From the NCBI GenBank assembly GCA_039583875.1, contig CM077155.1:4948043-5012042 (forward strand): a DNA stretch of 64,000 bases. Reading direction: 5' to 3'. This DNA comes from Platanthera guangdongensis. Lineage: Eukaryota; Streptophyta; Magnoliopsida; Asparagales; Orchidaceae. The notes beneath the pieces were generated by a model that saw only the letters and a program-made list of their open reading frames with translations, did no database searches and was not told the origin of the DNA. Below are positions 21,825-33,486 of this stretch, in pieces. The translations under genes and the position numbers were made by a program. Numbering within the stretch: the first letter of the stretch is position 1; each line of letters starts with the position of its first letter.

Positions 21825-24140
21825 TGTAACACCCCCTATCAGTCGCATAGCATATAGCAGTAGGTCCGGAAGGGGCCCGACGCCATATACCACAGACAGA
21901 CCGGGTGGTTACTTATGGAAACCATCCAACCAATCTCAACGTCCTACACAGAGCATTCTAGCGGAAGCAGTTTATAAAAGTTGTAAACAAGAACCCAGCA
22001 TCAAAGCACGAATGTCCACTAATACAAAATAGGAATGTTATACAAAATACCCAAAACAAGCCTTAAGGCCTTACAAAATGTTTCACTTGAATGGTACATG
22101 TTTTACAAACCATGGCACGCAGGCCGGTCATACATGAATAAAACAGTAAACACTTCCATTTGGGCCTTCGAGGGCCGGCTTCGCAAAAAGGGCTTTAGCC
22201 CGCTATTGACCGCTTGGTCCAGCTGCACTTGCAAGCAACAAACCACCGCACGGTGGCAAAACAAGGCAACGGTCAGCAATGCTGACCAAATTATAACGAT
22301 CCCGCCCCCAACTTGGGGCGGCGATGCTCCTTCCCTGCATTTCATTAGCATAAGCGAGCAATATATATGTATAGCCATTTCATCACAGACGTTGGCTCGC
22401 ACGACCATACGCCCCGTGCACTCAGGGCACATTCTCGGTGAACCGGTCGATGTCACGTCAATTAAAGCCATTAACATTCCGGACTCACCACTGCCACTTA
22501 GACGGCCAAACCTATGAGCAATTTATCTTCCTGGCCTGGGTCACGACAATTTAAGCCATTGACCGCCGAAGACCCTAATCTATGCCAACGGCAAGTGCCA
22601 CGTGCCTTTAGGTCTCTTTAACCGAACGACATAGAACGGGTATGGTTCCATCTAACCCGTGCTCACATCGCAACGACAATTTAAGCCATTTGCGCGGGTC
22701 AAACTTCCACCGAGTCCCATTTCCATCACGAATCACATAACCCGGTTATGTTCAAGTTGGCTCTTAGGCCACCAAGTTGGCAAGATCTCGTATCCGCCCA
22801 GTTTTCCGGGTGCACCTTTGGGTTAGTCCCCAAGGCTCCCTGCTGCAATCTACCGCGTAGAAAACCCGAAAAACAACCAATAGCACGGAGTCTTCTCCGG
22901 CATTATGCAATGCAACATCACCGATCCAGACCAACATGTCCGGGTAGGCTTCACACATCATGCCTATGTCCGTTCTCGCTTACAGACTCTAAACAACGGG
23001 GACTTCACATATCTACCCGAAGGAACGCCTCCAACTCTCCGCAAACTCGCGAGAGCGGGCTTCCTATGCAAAGAAAGAGAGCTATTCATGCTCAAGATGA
23101 GGATCGTTACCCTTGCGTTCCTCTTTGGCGCCATTGAAAAGTAATCGGATGAAAACCACCACACTAGCGTTGCCTCCGTGGATCCGGAGTCGGCTCGTGA
23201 TTCGGAGCTCCGAAGCTCCTCCAATGGCGGGATCTAGCTCCTTCTTCTTCCCTTGGCTCTCCTCTCTCTCCAAGGATTTAGAAAGAGAACACTTAAGAAA
23301 AGTGAGGGTTTTCCAAGTCCATTCACGGGTATATCCCTTCAGGAACATCCCCCAGCCGTTGGATCTCAAAACAAGGAAACGAACGGCTTTGATTCGGGGC
23401 TGAAATGCCCAATCTGGACCGAACACGGCCTGGCACACGCCCGTGTCCAGGGCCGTGTGCCTCATTCTCCGTCAAAATCGAATCACCTGGAACCTCAAAC
23501 GGGTATCGAACACGCCCGTGTTCGAGCTGACACGCCCGTGTTCCACCTGACACGGCCGTGTGGCCGGCCGTGTACCCCATGATTTTTCCCCAAAATCAAC
23601 CCGAGCACTGCACGGGTTCTAGGACACGCCCGTGTCCCTACCCGTGTCACCTTGACACGCCTGGGCTCCAAGCCGTATACACGGTCTCGACACTCGACAC
23701 TTCGTCGAGCGAAGATCGTCGACCTGACGACACGGCCTTGGACACGCCCGTGTCCTAGGCCGTGTGCCTTGTCTCGACAATCGTCGAGAAAATCTCGTCG
23801 ACTCCCCGGGACGATCGTCGAGACAGGTCGACACGCCCTGCGACACGCCCGTGTCGCAGGCCGTGTGCCTCGTCTCGACGAATCGTCGAGAGAATCTCGT
23901 CGACTCCCCGGGACGATCGTCGAGACAGGTCGACACGCCCTGCGACACGCCCGTGTCGTAGGCCATGTGCCTCGTCTCGACGAATCGTCGAGAGAATCTC
24001 GTCGACTCCGCGGCTAAGTGGCGACACAGGCTTGACACGCCCTGGGACACGCCCGTGTCCCAGGCCGTGTGCCTCCAGCCAGAACCCAAACTGGCCCAAA
24101 ACATCCCCCCTTTGCTCCCTTTGAGTTTCGGGGCGTTACA
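21825..24140 (-). repeat. Element E 3' LTR
   Basis: A 2316-bp LTR. The many open frames on both strands inside it (for example 22748-23137, 23619-24104 and 23762-24124) show no protein similarity; those on the right are by-products of tandem repeats whose period is a multiple of three. The region 23400-24085 is rich in ACACGGCCGTGT and GACACGCCCGTGTC palindromes and TCGTCGA words. Confidence 0.93.
23705..24085. repeat. 102-bp tandem repeat in E 3' LTR
   Basis: About three and a half copies of a 102-bp unit (equivalent points at about 23778, 23880 and 23982). Each unit contains a GACACGCCCGTGTC-type palindrome and several TCGTCGA/TCGACGA words. The same array is in the other LTR at about 30910-31285. 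In element orientation it lies at the start of U3. Confidence 0.85.
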
Positions 24141-24225
24141 ACTCTACCCCTCTTAAAAGAATTTCGTCCACGAAATTACATAAAGGAAAGACATGTACAA
24201 AACCAAAATTTGTACCTGAGCGGAA

Positions 24226-26826
24226 CTACTCCGGATACTCGTCAAGCATAGTCTGCTCTCGCTCCCAAGAGAGCTCCTCACGACCGCAATTGTCCCACCG
24301 GACCTTGACCATCCTGATCTCTTTATTGCGTAGACGCTTGACCTCCGAGTCCTCAATCCGCACGGGCTTGACCTTTGTCGTTAGCCCACTATCCACCGGC
24401 ACTTGATCAACCGCGATCACTTGCGTAGGCTCTTGCACCGCCTTCCGAAGCACCGAAATATGGAATACATCATGTAAACCACTAAGCTCCACTGAAAGCT
24501 TCAACCGATAGGCCGCTTCACCAACTCGCTCGAGAACCTCGAACGGTCCAAGGTACCTCGGGCTTAGCTTTTTCAATCGTCGCACCCACGATACACCCTT
24601 GAACGGCTTGATCTTTAAGTATACATAATCGCCCACAGCGAACTCCACATTCCTATGCTTGGCATTATAGTACTTTGCTTGCCGGTCCTGAGCGATAAGC
24701 AACCTCTCCCGAATGGTTCTCACCAAAGAAGTAGCATCCTCCACTTCCGATCGCTTATACAACTTTGACTCACCCATTTCTAACTAAGACAACGACGTGC
24801 GACACTTCCGACCATATATGGCCTCGAAAGGCGCCATCTGAATACTCGCTTGGTAGCTGTTGTTGTATGCGAACTCCACCAAATATAGGTGGTCTTCCCA
24901 TTGCTTTCCAAAATCCAAGACACACATGCGAAGCATGTCATCCATGGTTCTATTGACCCTCTCGGTCTGCCCATCCGTTTGTGGATGGAAGGCTGTGTTG
25001 AATTTCAGCTTTGTTCCCAACATTTGCTGCACAAGCCTCCAATCATTGGACGTGAACCGCCCATCTCGGTCACTCACGATGCTGCGGGGCACACCATGAA
25101 GCTGTACTATGTTATCCACATAAAGCTTTGCCAGCTTCTCCACCGGATCATCCTTCCTATGCGGAATAAAATGCGACACCTTCGTTAATCGATCAACAAC
25201 CACCCAAATGGCGTCGTTCCCCTTTTGCGACCTTGGCAAACCGTGCACAAAGTCCATAGATATGTCGTCGAATTTCCACTCCGGAATAGGCAAGGACTTA
25301 AGAAATCCTCCCGGCTTTTGGCACTCCGCCTTTACCAAGGCGCAGGTTTGGCACTTCGCTACATATAGTGCCACATCCTTCTTTAAACCCGGCCACCAGA
25401 ACAGTTTCTTCACATCACGATACATCTTCGTGCTCCCCAGGTGAATCGAGTACTTGGTATGGTGTGCCTCGTACAACAACTCCACCCGTAAATTGCCCAC
25501 GCTTGGGACGCACAGACGACCGTCTTTCCACAGCAATCCGTCCTCCACGACGAATTGGGAATTTGACCCATCCAGAGCCTCTATCATGAACTGCTTCATA
25601 TGAGCATCCATATCCAAAGCCTGCCGAATCCGATCAGCCAGGTCATATTGGACTTCAGTCCAATTCAGAACTGCTTCAGTACTTGATTGTCTGTCCACAC
25701 AAATAATCTCCAACACCTCCAACTCTCGCACCAACCGCTCATCATGCACCGATAGCCAATTGGCTTGAGCTGGGGCTCGGCGACTCAGCGCGTTCGCAAC
25801 CGTATTCCCTTTTCCAGGCACGTAGTGGATCTTGAATGTATAGTCCCCCAGGAACTCCATCCATCTATGCTGCCGCATATTCAGATCCTTCTGATCAATA
25901 AGATACTTCAGGCTCTTGTGATCGGTGTAGATATCAATCTTCACACCGTACAAATAGTGTCTCCACAGCTTCAAGGCAAAAATCACGGCCGCTAACTCCA
26001 AGTCATGGACCGGATAATTCCTCTCGTGCGCTTTTAGCTGTCTCGAGCCATAAGCTATCACGCTTCCGTGCTGCAGTAGCACACAACCCAAACTGCTGCC
26101 CGAAGCATCACTATAAATCTCATAGCCTTCGGTTCCACATGGCGAACTCAGCACAGGCGTCGTGGTCAACCGACACTTCAACTCCTCAAAAGCTCGCGCG
26201 CACTCCGGCGTCCAAACGAACTTATGTTCCTTCCTCGTCAAAGTAGTGAGAGGTAACGCTATCCGCGAGAAGTTTTCTACGAAGCGCCTATAATAGCCGG
26301 CAAGCCCCAGAAAACTCCGGACTTCCGCTACCGTAGCAAGATCAGGCCACTCCCGTATCGCAACAATCTTCGCCGGATCCACAGCAATACCCTCTCCACT
26401 CACTATATGCCCGAGGAACGCCACTGAGGATAGCCAAAACTCGCACTTTGAGAACTTGGCATACAACTGATTTCTCCTTAGCGTCTCCAACACCAAATGA
26501 AGTTGCTTGAAGTGATCCTCCTCACTTTGCGAGTACACCAAAATATCGTCGATGAAGACGATCACGAAATGGTCCAAGTACTCCCTGAAAGTTCTGTTCA
26601 TCAAATCTATGAACACTGACGGCGCATTTGTCAGCCCATACGGCATGACCGTAAACTCATAATGCCCGTATATCATACTAAACGCTGTCTTCGGGATATC
26701 ACTCTCCCTTATTCGCAGCTGATAGTACCCAGCCTTGAGATCCAACTTCGAGTACACCGTCGACCCGACTAACTGATCAAATAGATCATCAATCCGGGGG
26801 ATCGGGTACTTGTTCTTCTCAGTCAA
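24226..26826 (-). pseudogene. Element E pol: RT, RNase H, integrase and chromodomain-like end
   Basis: A 680-codon frame (24784-26826) holds RT (DLKAGYYQ, and the FIDDILVYS active site near residue 92), RNase H (SDASG near residue 240), and integrase with HHCC zinc finger, MDF, SDRDGRF and [13 protein letters not shown] blocks. A TAG at 24784-24786 replaces a Trp codon conserved in the family (S-x-L-E-M-G-E). The next frame (24226-24777) continues with the GPF/Y-type segment and a C-terminal W-E-R-E chromodomain-like end. Another in-frame TAG at 26827-26829 replaces a Lys codon in the RT block upstream. Without these stops the frame is well preserved. Confidence 0.92.
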
Positions 26827-27584
26827 CTAGTTAAGCTCCCGATAGTCAATACACAGCCTCAAGCTTCCATCCTTCTTCTTAACAAATAGGACCGGTGCGC
26901 TCCAAGGCGAAGAACTCGGGCGCACATACCCTTGCTCCAACAACTCTTGCAGTTGAACTTTCAGCTCCGCCATTTCCTTAGGCGCTAGCCGATAAGGAGA
27001 TCATGACACCGGCTTTGCACCTGGCACTAGCTCGATCGTAAAATCTATCTCCCGCTGAGGCGGGGCTCCAGGAAGATCCGCGGGGAACACATCAGGGTAT
27101 TCCGATACCACTAAAATACAATCCAATGCGGGCTTCGGCTTTGCAACCTCCACTAGTGTAAAGAACAGTTCTGCACCAGCACGAACCGCCTTCACCACCT
27201 GAAGAGCAGACATCAATGTCTTGCTCGACCCCTTTAAGCCCGTAAAAGTCGTTTCACGACTTGCTCCCAGCTTGACTTCCTTGCTACCGCAATCTATATG
27301 GGCTTGCTGCTCCGAGAGCCAGTCCATGCCAAATATGACGTCGAACTCCACTAACGGAAGTAAAGACACCCGCAGGTCGAACTCCTGCTCCCCAATACGA
27401 ATCTTAACATCGCAGATCCTATCCGCTCGCATCGAACACCCATTGGGCAACAACACATCCAACTTATCCTTTGCCATCGAAGTAGGGGCTCCGATGCGTG
27501 ATATAAATCCTTCGGACAAGAAAGAGTGTGAAGCTCCCGTATCGAAGAGTGATCGTGCCGGATTTTCACAAATCAATACAAATC
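26827..27584 (-). pseudogene. Element E aspartic protease and start of RT
   Basis: Protease with the catalytic motif LFDTGASHSF near 27540. It runs on to 27001, where a TGA interrupts the linker before RT; the frame then continues through the P-Y-R-L-A-P block and the [17 protein letters not shown] block of RT to the TAG at 26827. The open frame begins upstream at 27621, but its first codons fall inside the intron-like segment (27585-27660), so the true coding part probably starts at 27584 after splicing from gag. Confidence 0.85.
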
Positions 27585-27660
27585 CTAAACAAGTAGCGGT
27601 AAGGTAACATGTGCATAACAAGTATTCAAAGAAATTGACTTGCTATAAATTAAACCGTAC
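27585..27660 (-). other. Putative 76-nt GT-AG intron between gag and protease of element E
   Basis: On the minus strand the segment starts GTACGG and ends TTGTTTAG. It is about 67% A+T, far above its flanks. Removing it joins the gag frame (Gly codon split after its first base) to the protease frame without a stop; left in place, gag stops at TAA 27650-27652 after three more codons. The length (76) is not a multiple of three, so removal is needed to connect the frames. The join produces the usual family sequence leading into LFDTGAS. Splicing itself is inferred. Confidence 0.65.
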
Positions 27661-28804
27661 CTGTCACCACATCAGCTTGTTTGATGACCTCTTGTTGGCC
27701 AAGATTGTACACCCTTGGTTGGGCCGGAGCATAGTGGGATGCGGTCGACTCCACCGCCTTTCCCTTCTCTTCATAAGTAGCTCCCGGCCTTCTCTCGGAC
27801 TTAGGACGTCCGCTCCAACAATCACGGGCAAAATGCCCCTTCTTTCCTCATGTAAAACACGCACCCGGGGTCCGACCCGTAGTCGCCCCAGAAGCGCCAG
27901 AAGGAGCTGGACCCAAAGTCCTATGCTTCTTGAAAGCCCTCCGATAGCCGGACTTTGAAGTAGTCGTCACTCTGAAGTCAGATTTCTTCTCACCCAAGCT
28001 TTTCTTTGCTTGTACATTTTTCATGTCCTTCTCCAAGGACCGGGCAGTATTGACCAAGGTTAAGAAACCCTGCGTCATCGGCCCCGACAGTAGTAGTCTC
28101 AACTCATCCCTCAAGCCTTCATAAAAGCGATTAGTCTTGCGCTCCTCATCCATCATGGTGGAGCTAGCATATCGATTCAAACGAGTGAACTCATGGAGAT
28201 ATTCATCCACGCTCTTCTCACCCTGAACCAACTTCAGAAATTCATTCTCCAACGCTATCTTCTGGGTCGAAGGAAGGTATCTTGCTAAGAACAATCCCGA
28301 GAACTCTTCCATCGGAACGTCTATCAGTTGTCTACCCCTCAAATGATGCAGCTCCAATCCTTCCCACCACATCCTCGCTTCACCGTCCAGAAGGAGCGTA
28401 GCGATGGTGGTCATTTGCCACTCCTCCGTCTCCGTTGTTGTCATGACTCTCTTCACCCTAGAGAGCCAGTCTTCAGCCTGAGATGGGGTTCCCAACCCAG
28501 AGAATAACGGAGGGTTAAAGCTCATTACATGCTTAAGCTGCCTCTCGGTTGCCCTCCTTGGCACCACCGGTTCCACAACCACTTGCTCCACTCTCCTCGG
28601 CTTGGCCTCTTGAAGAGGTTCCTGCTCCATCACAGGAGCGGGCTGCTGCGCTTGCCTTGCAGGCTGCGCATTAATCACGGCCAACACCGCTTCAGCCACC
28701 AATCGAATATTCTCAGCCGACAGAGGTGTTGCGGTAGCAACTTCCGGTGCACTACTAGCCTCAGAAACTCGGCGTTCTGACGGCCCAACACCACTTCTGG
28801 TCAC
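27650..28804 (-). pseudogene. Element E gag with a stop in the zinc knuckle
   Basis: A Retrotrans_gag-type protein. The N-terminus is Ala/Pro/Glu-rich, the capsid domain runs through W-L-x-R-V-K-R-V ... A-R-M-W-W-E ... F-L-x-L-x-Q-G-E-x-S-V-x-E-Y, and a basic tail leads to a CCHC knuckle near 27850. A TGA at 27848-27850 sits exactly at the second Cys of the knuckle (family pattern C-F-x-C-G-K-K-G-H). The frame then continues open to TAA 27650. A single C-to-A change would explain the stop. It is the sole lesion in gag that I can see. Confidence 0.9.
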
Positions 28805-29016
28805 CTATAATGGTACAAAACACCGTTAAGCGACCAAATAAATTGCAAACAGCAATTATAGGAACACGTAGGTTCCTCAAACACGAGTATTTTCATTCCT
28901 AAGTGGACATTCATGGGTTCTTTTGACTGTTATTACGATGACGCACACAATGTGCTCACCACCCCTTAAAAAGAATTCGCCCACGAATTAACTTTAAGCC
29001 CGACCAAAACCAGAAG
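28805..29016 (-). other. Element E 5' leader
   Basis: About 210 bp between gag start and PBS, AT-richer than the ORFs, without a conserved frame. Confidence 0.6.
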
Positions 29017-29026
29017 TCTGATACCA
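29017..29026 (-). other. Element E primer-binding site
   Basis: The minus strand reads TGGTATCAGA, three bases from the 5' LTR, an initiator Met-tRNA type site. Confidence 0.88.
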
Positions 29027-29029
29027 AAT

Positions 29030-31344
29030 TGTAACACCCCCTATCCGTCGCATAGCATATAGCAGTAGGTCCGGCCGGGGCCCGACGTCATATACCACAG
29101 ACAGACCGGGTGGTTACTTATGGAAACCATCCAACCAATCTCAACGTCCTACACAGAGCATTCTAGCGGAAGCAGTTTATAAAAGTTGTAAACAAGAACC
29201 CAGCATCGAAGCACGAATGTCCACTAATACAAAATAGGAATGTTATACAAAATACCCAAAACAAGCCTTAAGGCCTTACAAAATGTTTCACTTGAATGGT
29301 ACATGTTTTACAAACCACGGCACGCAGGCCGGTCATACATGAATAAAACAGTAAACACTTCCATTTGGGCCTTCGAGGGCCGGCTTCGCAAAAAGGGCTT
29401 TAGCCCGCTATTCACCGCTTGGTCCAGCTGCACCTGCAAGCAACAAACCACCGCACGGTGGCAAAACAAGGCAACGGTCAGCAATGCTGACCAAATTATA
29501 ACGATCCCGCCCCCAACTCGGGGCGGCGATGCTCCTTCCCTGCATTTCACTAGCATAAGCGAGCAATATATATGTATAGTCATTTCATCACAGACGTTGG
29601 CTCGCACGGCCACACGCCCCGTGCACTCAAGGCATATTCTCGGTGAACCGGTCGATGTCACGTCAATTAAAGCATTAACATTCCGGACTCACCACCGCCA
29701 CTTAGACGGCCAAACCTATGAGCAATTTGTCTTCCCGGCCTGGGTCACGACAATTTAAGCCATTGACCCCCGAAGACCCTAATCTATTCCAACGACAAGT
29801 GCCACGTGCCTTTAGGTCTCTTTAACCGAACGACATAGAACGGGTACGGTTCCATCTAACCCGTGCTCACATCGCAACGACAATTTAAGCCATTTGCGCG
29901 GGTCAAACTTCCACCGAGTCCCATTTCCATCACGAATCACATAACCCGGTTATGTTCAAGTTGGCTCTCAGGCCACCAAGTTGGCAAGATCTCGTATCCG
30001 CCCAGTTTTCCGGGTGCACCTTTGGGTTAGTCCCCAAGGCTCCCTGCTGCAATCTACCGCGTAGAAAACCCGAAAAACAACCAATAGCACGGAGTCTTCT
30101 ACGGCATTATGCAATGCAACATCACCGATCCAGACCAACATGTCCGGGTAGGCTTCACACATCATGCCTATGTCCGTTCTCGCTTACGGACTCTAAACAA
30201 CGGGGACTTCACATATCTACCCGAAGGAACGCCTCCAACTCTCCGCAAACTCGCGAGAGCGGGCTTCCTATGCAAAGAACGAGAGCTATTCATGCTCAAG
30301 ATGAGGATCGTTACCCTTGCGTTCCTCTTTGGCGCCATTGAAAAGTAATCGGAGGAAAACCACCGCACTAGCGTTGCCTCCGTGGAACCGGAGTCGGCTC
30401 GCGATTCGGAGCTCCGAAGCTCCTCCAATGACGGGATCTAGCTCCTTCTTCTTCCCTTGGCTCTCCTCTCTCTCCAAGGATTTAGAAAGAGAACACTTAA
30501 GAAAAGTGAGGGTTTTCCAAGTCCATTCACGGGTATATCCCTTCAGGAACATCCCCCAGCCGTTGGATCTCAAAACAAGGAAACGAACGGCTTTGATTCG
30601 GGGCTGAAATGCCGAATCTGGACCGAACACGGCCTGGCACACGCCCGTATCCAGGGCCGTGTGCCTCATTCGCCGTCAAAATCGAATCACCTGGAACCTC
30701 ACATGGGTATCGAACACGCCCGTGTTCGAGCTGACACGCCCGTATTCCACCTGACACGGCCGTGTGGCCGGCCGTGTACCCCATGATTTTTCCCCAAAAT
30801 CAACCCGAGCACTGCACGGGTTCTAGGACACGCCCGTGTCCCTACCCGTGTCACCTTGACACGCCTGGGCTCCAAGCCGTGTACACGGTCTCGACACTCG
30901 ACACTTCATCGAGCGAAGATCGTCGACCTGACGACACGGCCTTGGACACGCCCGTGTCCTAGGCCGTGTGCCTTGTCTCGACGATCGTCGAGACAATCTC
31001 GTCGACTCCCCGGGACGATCGTCGAGACAGGTCGACACGCCCTGCGACACGCCCGTGTCGCAGGCCGTGTGCCTCATCTCGACGAATCATCGAGAGAATC
31101 TCGTCGACTCCCCGGGACGATCGTCGAGACAGGTCGACACGCCCTGCGACACGCCCGTGTCGCAGGCCGTGTGCCTCGTCTCGACGAATCGTCGAGAGAA
31201 TCTCGTTGACTCCGCGGCTAAGTGTCGACACAGGCTTGACACGCCCTGGGACATGCCCGTGTCCCAGGCCGTGTGCCTGCAGCCAGAACCCAAACTGGCC
31301 CAAAACGTCCCCCCTTTTCTCCCTTTGAGTTTTGGGGCATTACA
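29030..31344 (-). repeat. Element E 5' LTR
   Basis: A 2315-bp LTR, nearly identical to 21825-24140. It has the same palindrome-rich U3 and 102-bp repeats (about 30605-31285). Followed by a 64-bp duplicate of the element's own PPT side (31345-31408), not by a TSD. Confidence 0.93.
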
Positions 31345-31407
31345 ACTCTACCCCTCTTAAAAGAATTTCGTCCACGAAATTACATAAAGGAAAGACATGT
31401 ACAAAAC

Positions 31408-33486
31408 CTACTTTCTGTACCTGTGAACAGGAGGAGGAGAATATCTCCTACTTCTCTTCCTTTCTTTCTGCTGGTTCTTAGACAACCACATCCATGCAGG
31501 CATTCCTTTATAAGGTACAACATTGTGCAGAATGTAGTAAGGGGTGTCTGCAGTAGGATTAGGCTTAGGAGCTGGAGGAGGAGGAGCCTTTATTTTCTTA
31601 GATAACAACTGCTTTTTCTTCTTTACAGCCTCTTCATCTGAATCATCATCCTCCTCATCATCATCTGAATCTGAGCTCTGAGGGGTGTCATAAAGAGCAT
31701 TCAATTCTTTTAGAGTTTCCTCATCAATGAAGGCTTTATCTGTAGGAACAGAGCTTCTAGCTGCTGTCTTATTCTCTTCCTCAATGTCAGCAAGAATAAG
31801 CTCATCCAGACCCGGCATAGGAGACTCATCCATAACAAACTCTGGAGCTGAGAAGACTTCTGGAATATTTACAGGTTTTTGAATAACAATAGGAGCTGCA
31901 AAATTATCACAGAGTTTCTTAGCAACAGCTGGACTTACTGGAGAGGTATATTGAGTAATAGCCAAATGTGGCTTAGTAATATCTGCTGGTAGTAACTGCA
32001 TATGTACAGTATCAAAAATGTGTAGTAATTCAGGTAGATTAACTGTGGGATTTATAATGAAATCACCAGTAGTTTTTATTTTCTCAACTGACTCATCCAA
32101 ATCAGTGTCAGTGTCCATAAAATGAATTAACTCAATTAAATCAGAATCAAAAACTGTATCTATATTTGTATCTAAAACTGTATCTGCTGTTGTATCTGCT
32201 GCTATATCTGCTGCTGTAACTTCATCATAGAACATCTCCCCCTGCCTGGGTTCAGGAGATCCTGGAGCCAGGCCCCTGAATGAAGAGGGGGTAGCAGAGA
32301 GGGCAGAAAGTTGTGCAGATAACGAATTGATGGAAATCACAAGAGGTGTAATGGCCTCTTGGATTAGTGATTTGATGAGGGGAGTGAGAAGGGAGACAAT
32401 GGTGGAGACAGTGGAGGAGTCTAAAGATGTATGGATAGATGTTGAAGGGAGAGAATCAGATAAGGTAAGAATAACTGGTGGAGGGGATAAGGAAGGGAGG
32501 ATAGTTGGTGTTGCAGAGTCTGTGGGTATGGCGTAGGATGGAATGGAGGATATGTGTGTGGGAAGAGGAGATTGAGGGGGTGTAGGGATGTGTGTGTCAT
32601 GGTGTGAAGCTGGAGGTATAGGGATGGTGGTAAGGTCAAATGGTGGAGGGGAAGGCACATGTAGATATTGTGGTGATTGGGGTGCAGGAGGAGAGGGAGG
32701 AGGTTGTCGAGATGGAATTGCCTCTTTTTCAGGGTGGGGAGTGTCATTTACAGCCCTGATGCTCTCAGAAGTGTTGATGGAGGAGGATGTACCCTTGGAG
32801 GGTTTTGAGATGGTCCTCTCCCATATGCCAAACAAAGCGCATGTGAGGCGCTTGCTGGGGTTTATGAATGTGGTCGGGGAGACCAGGCATTCACTAGCCT
32901 TTTCCTGAAGAAATATCCCCGAGATTCTGCCGAAGCAGACTTCCTTCTTACTATTCTTCTTCATTATTAAATCGAAGAAAACCATGCCCCAATCGACATG
33001 TCTCTTATTTATCACTGCGCACACGATAAGGAATTGGTGGCGAGTGATGTAGTCATGTGCAGAGTGCGTACCCATCAGTATTTTGCCTATAATGTTCGCC
33101 AGAAACTGGTAGGCGATGGACAATTGCTTCTTCAGAAGTTTGTTAGGGTTGCTACCTGAAAAACCCATTAACTTTAGCATGTCACTGTACTCTTCAGAAT
33201 CCATTTCCAAGTTATCTTCTCCATTAATCAAACCAAAAATCTCAGAAATAATTGCGGGAGACAGGGGAACAGCAGTACTCCCGATGGTTCCTGTCAAGGT
33301 ATCATCTTCAGAAACCGATGATGTATAGACCCATTCTCTGATCTCTGTTGAGTGAAGCTTTATCCTTCGGGTCGTGAAATCCTTCAGACCCAGTTCTTCT
33401 AGTAATTCTAGTATGTAAAGGAAAATAGGGTCTGAGTGTTGGAAGGAGTCGAAATCCATGTCGAAAGCAGTATCGAACTTCATCAC
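31408..33486 (-). pseudogene. Element D ORF3, N-terminal part (692 codons)
   Basis: This begins with MMKFDTAFDMDFDSF, parallel to the start of C ORF3 (MKFDVGFNIDMESF after nine extra residues). The N-terminal domain (about residues 1-230) shares I-x-E-W-V-Y-T, V-P-L-[ST]-P, E-[IV]-F-G-L, S-A-H-D and K-R-L-T-C-A-L-F-G with C. Ser/Pro/Thr-rich and Asp/Glu-rich stretches follow, and then a basic end that stops where E inserted; the TAG at 31408-31410 uses a base of the E-derived sequence. The C-terminal part is at 21272-21824. No membrane segment. Function unknown. Confidence 0.82.

Larger units (their letters stand above)
21825..31344 (-). mobile_element. Element E: chromovirus-type Gypsy LTR retrotransposon
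   Basis: A 9.52-kb minus-strand Ty3/Gypsy element inserted in D's ORF3. LTRs are 21825-24140 (2316 bp) and 29030-31344 (2315 bp), with TGTAAC...TTACA ends. The PBS is at 29017-29026 and the PPT complement at 24141-24157. Order from the right is gag, protease, RT, RNase H, integrase and a C-terminal chromodomain-like segment, as in the Tekay/Del group. Premature stops are few and scattered. No TSD is found: the right LTR is followed by 64 bp copied from the PPT side of the element (31345-31408 equals 24141-24204), so this end has been rearranged. Confidence 0.93.

Noticed and set aside
22035..22517. 160-codon plus-strand ORF present twice (also 29240-29758), possible conserved gene
   Set aside because: Both copies lie at the same place in the two LTRs of E, so the duplication reflects LTR identity, not gene conservation.
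23705..24085. Regularly spaced palindromic repeats resembling a CRISPR array
   Set aside because: Tandem units without unique spacers, inside a plant LTR, present in both LTRs.
22748..24124. Many ORFs of 60-160 codons on both strands in the E LTRs, repeated at 29952-31360
   Set aside because: They overlap each other in all frames, arise from a GC-rich tandem repeat with a period divisible by three, and show no domain. Both copies are LTR sequence.
31345..31408. Extending the E LTR to include the 64 shared bases
   Set aside because: They include the PPT complement, and the TTACA ends fit TG...CA rules; the new end would lack an adjacent PPT. A rearranged flank is more likely.
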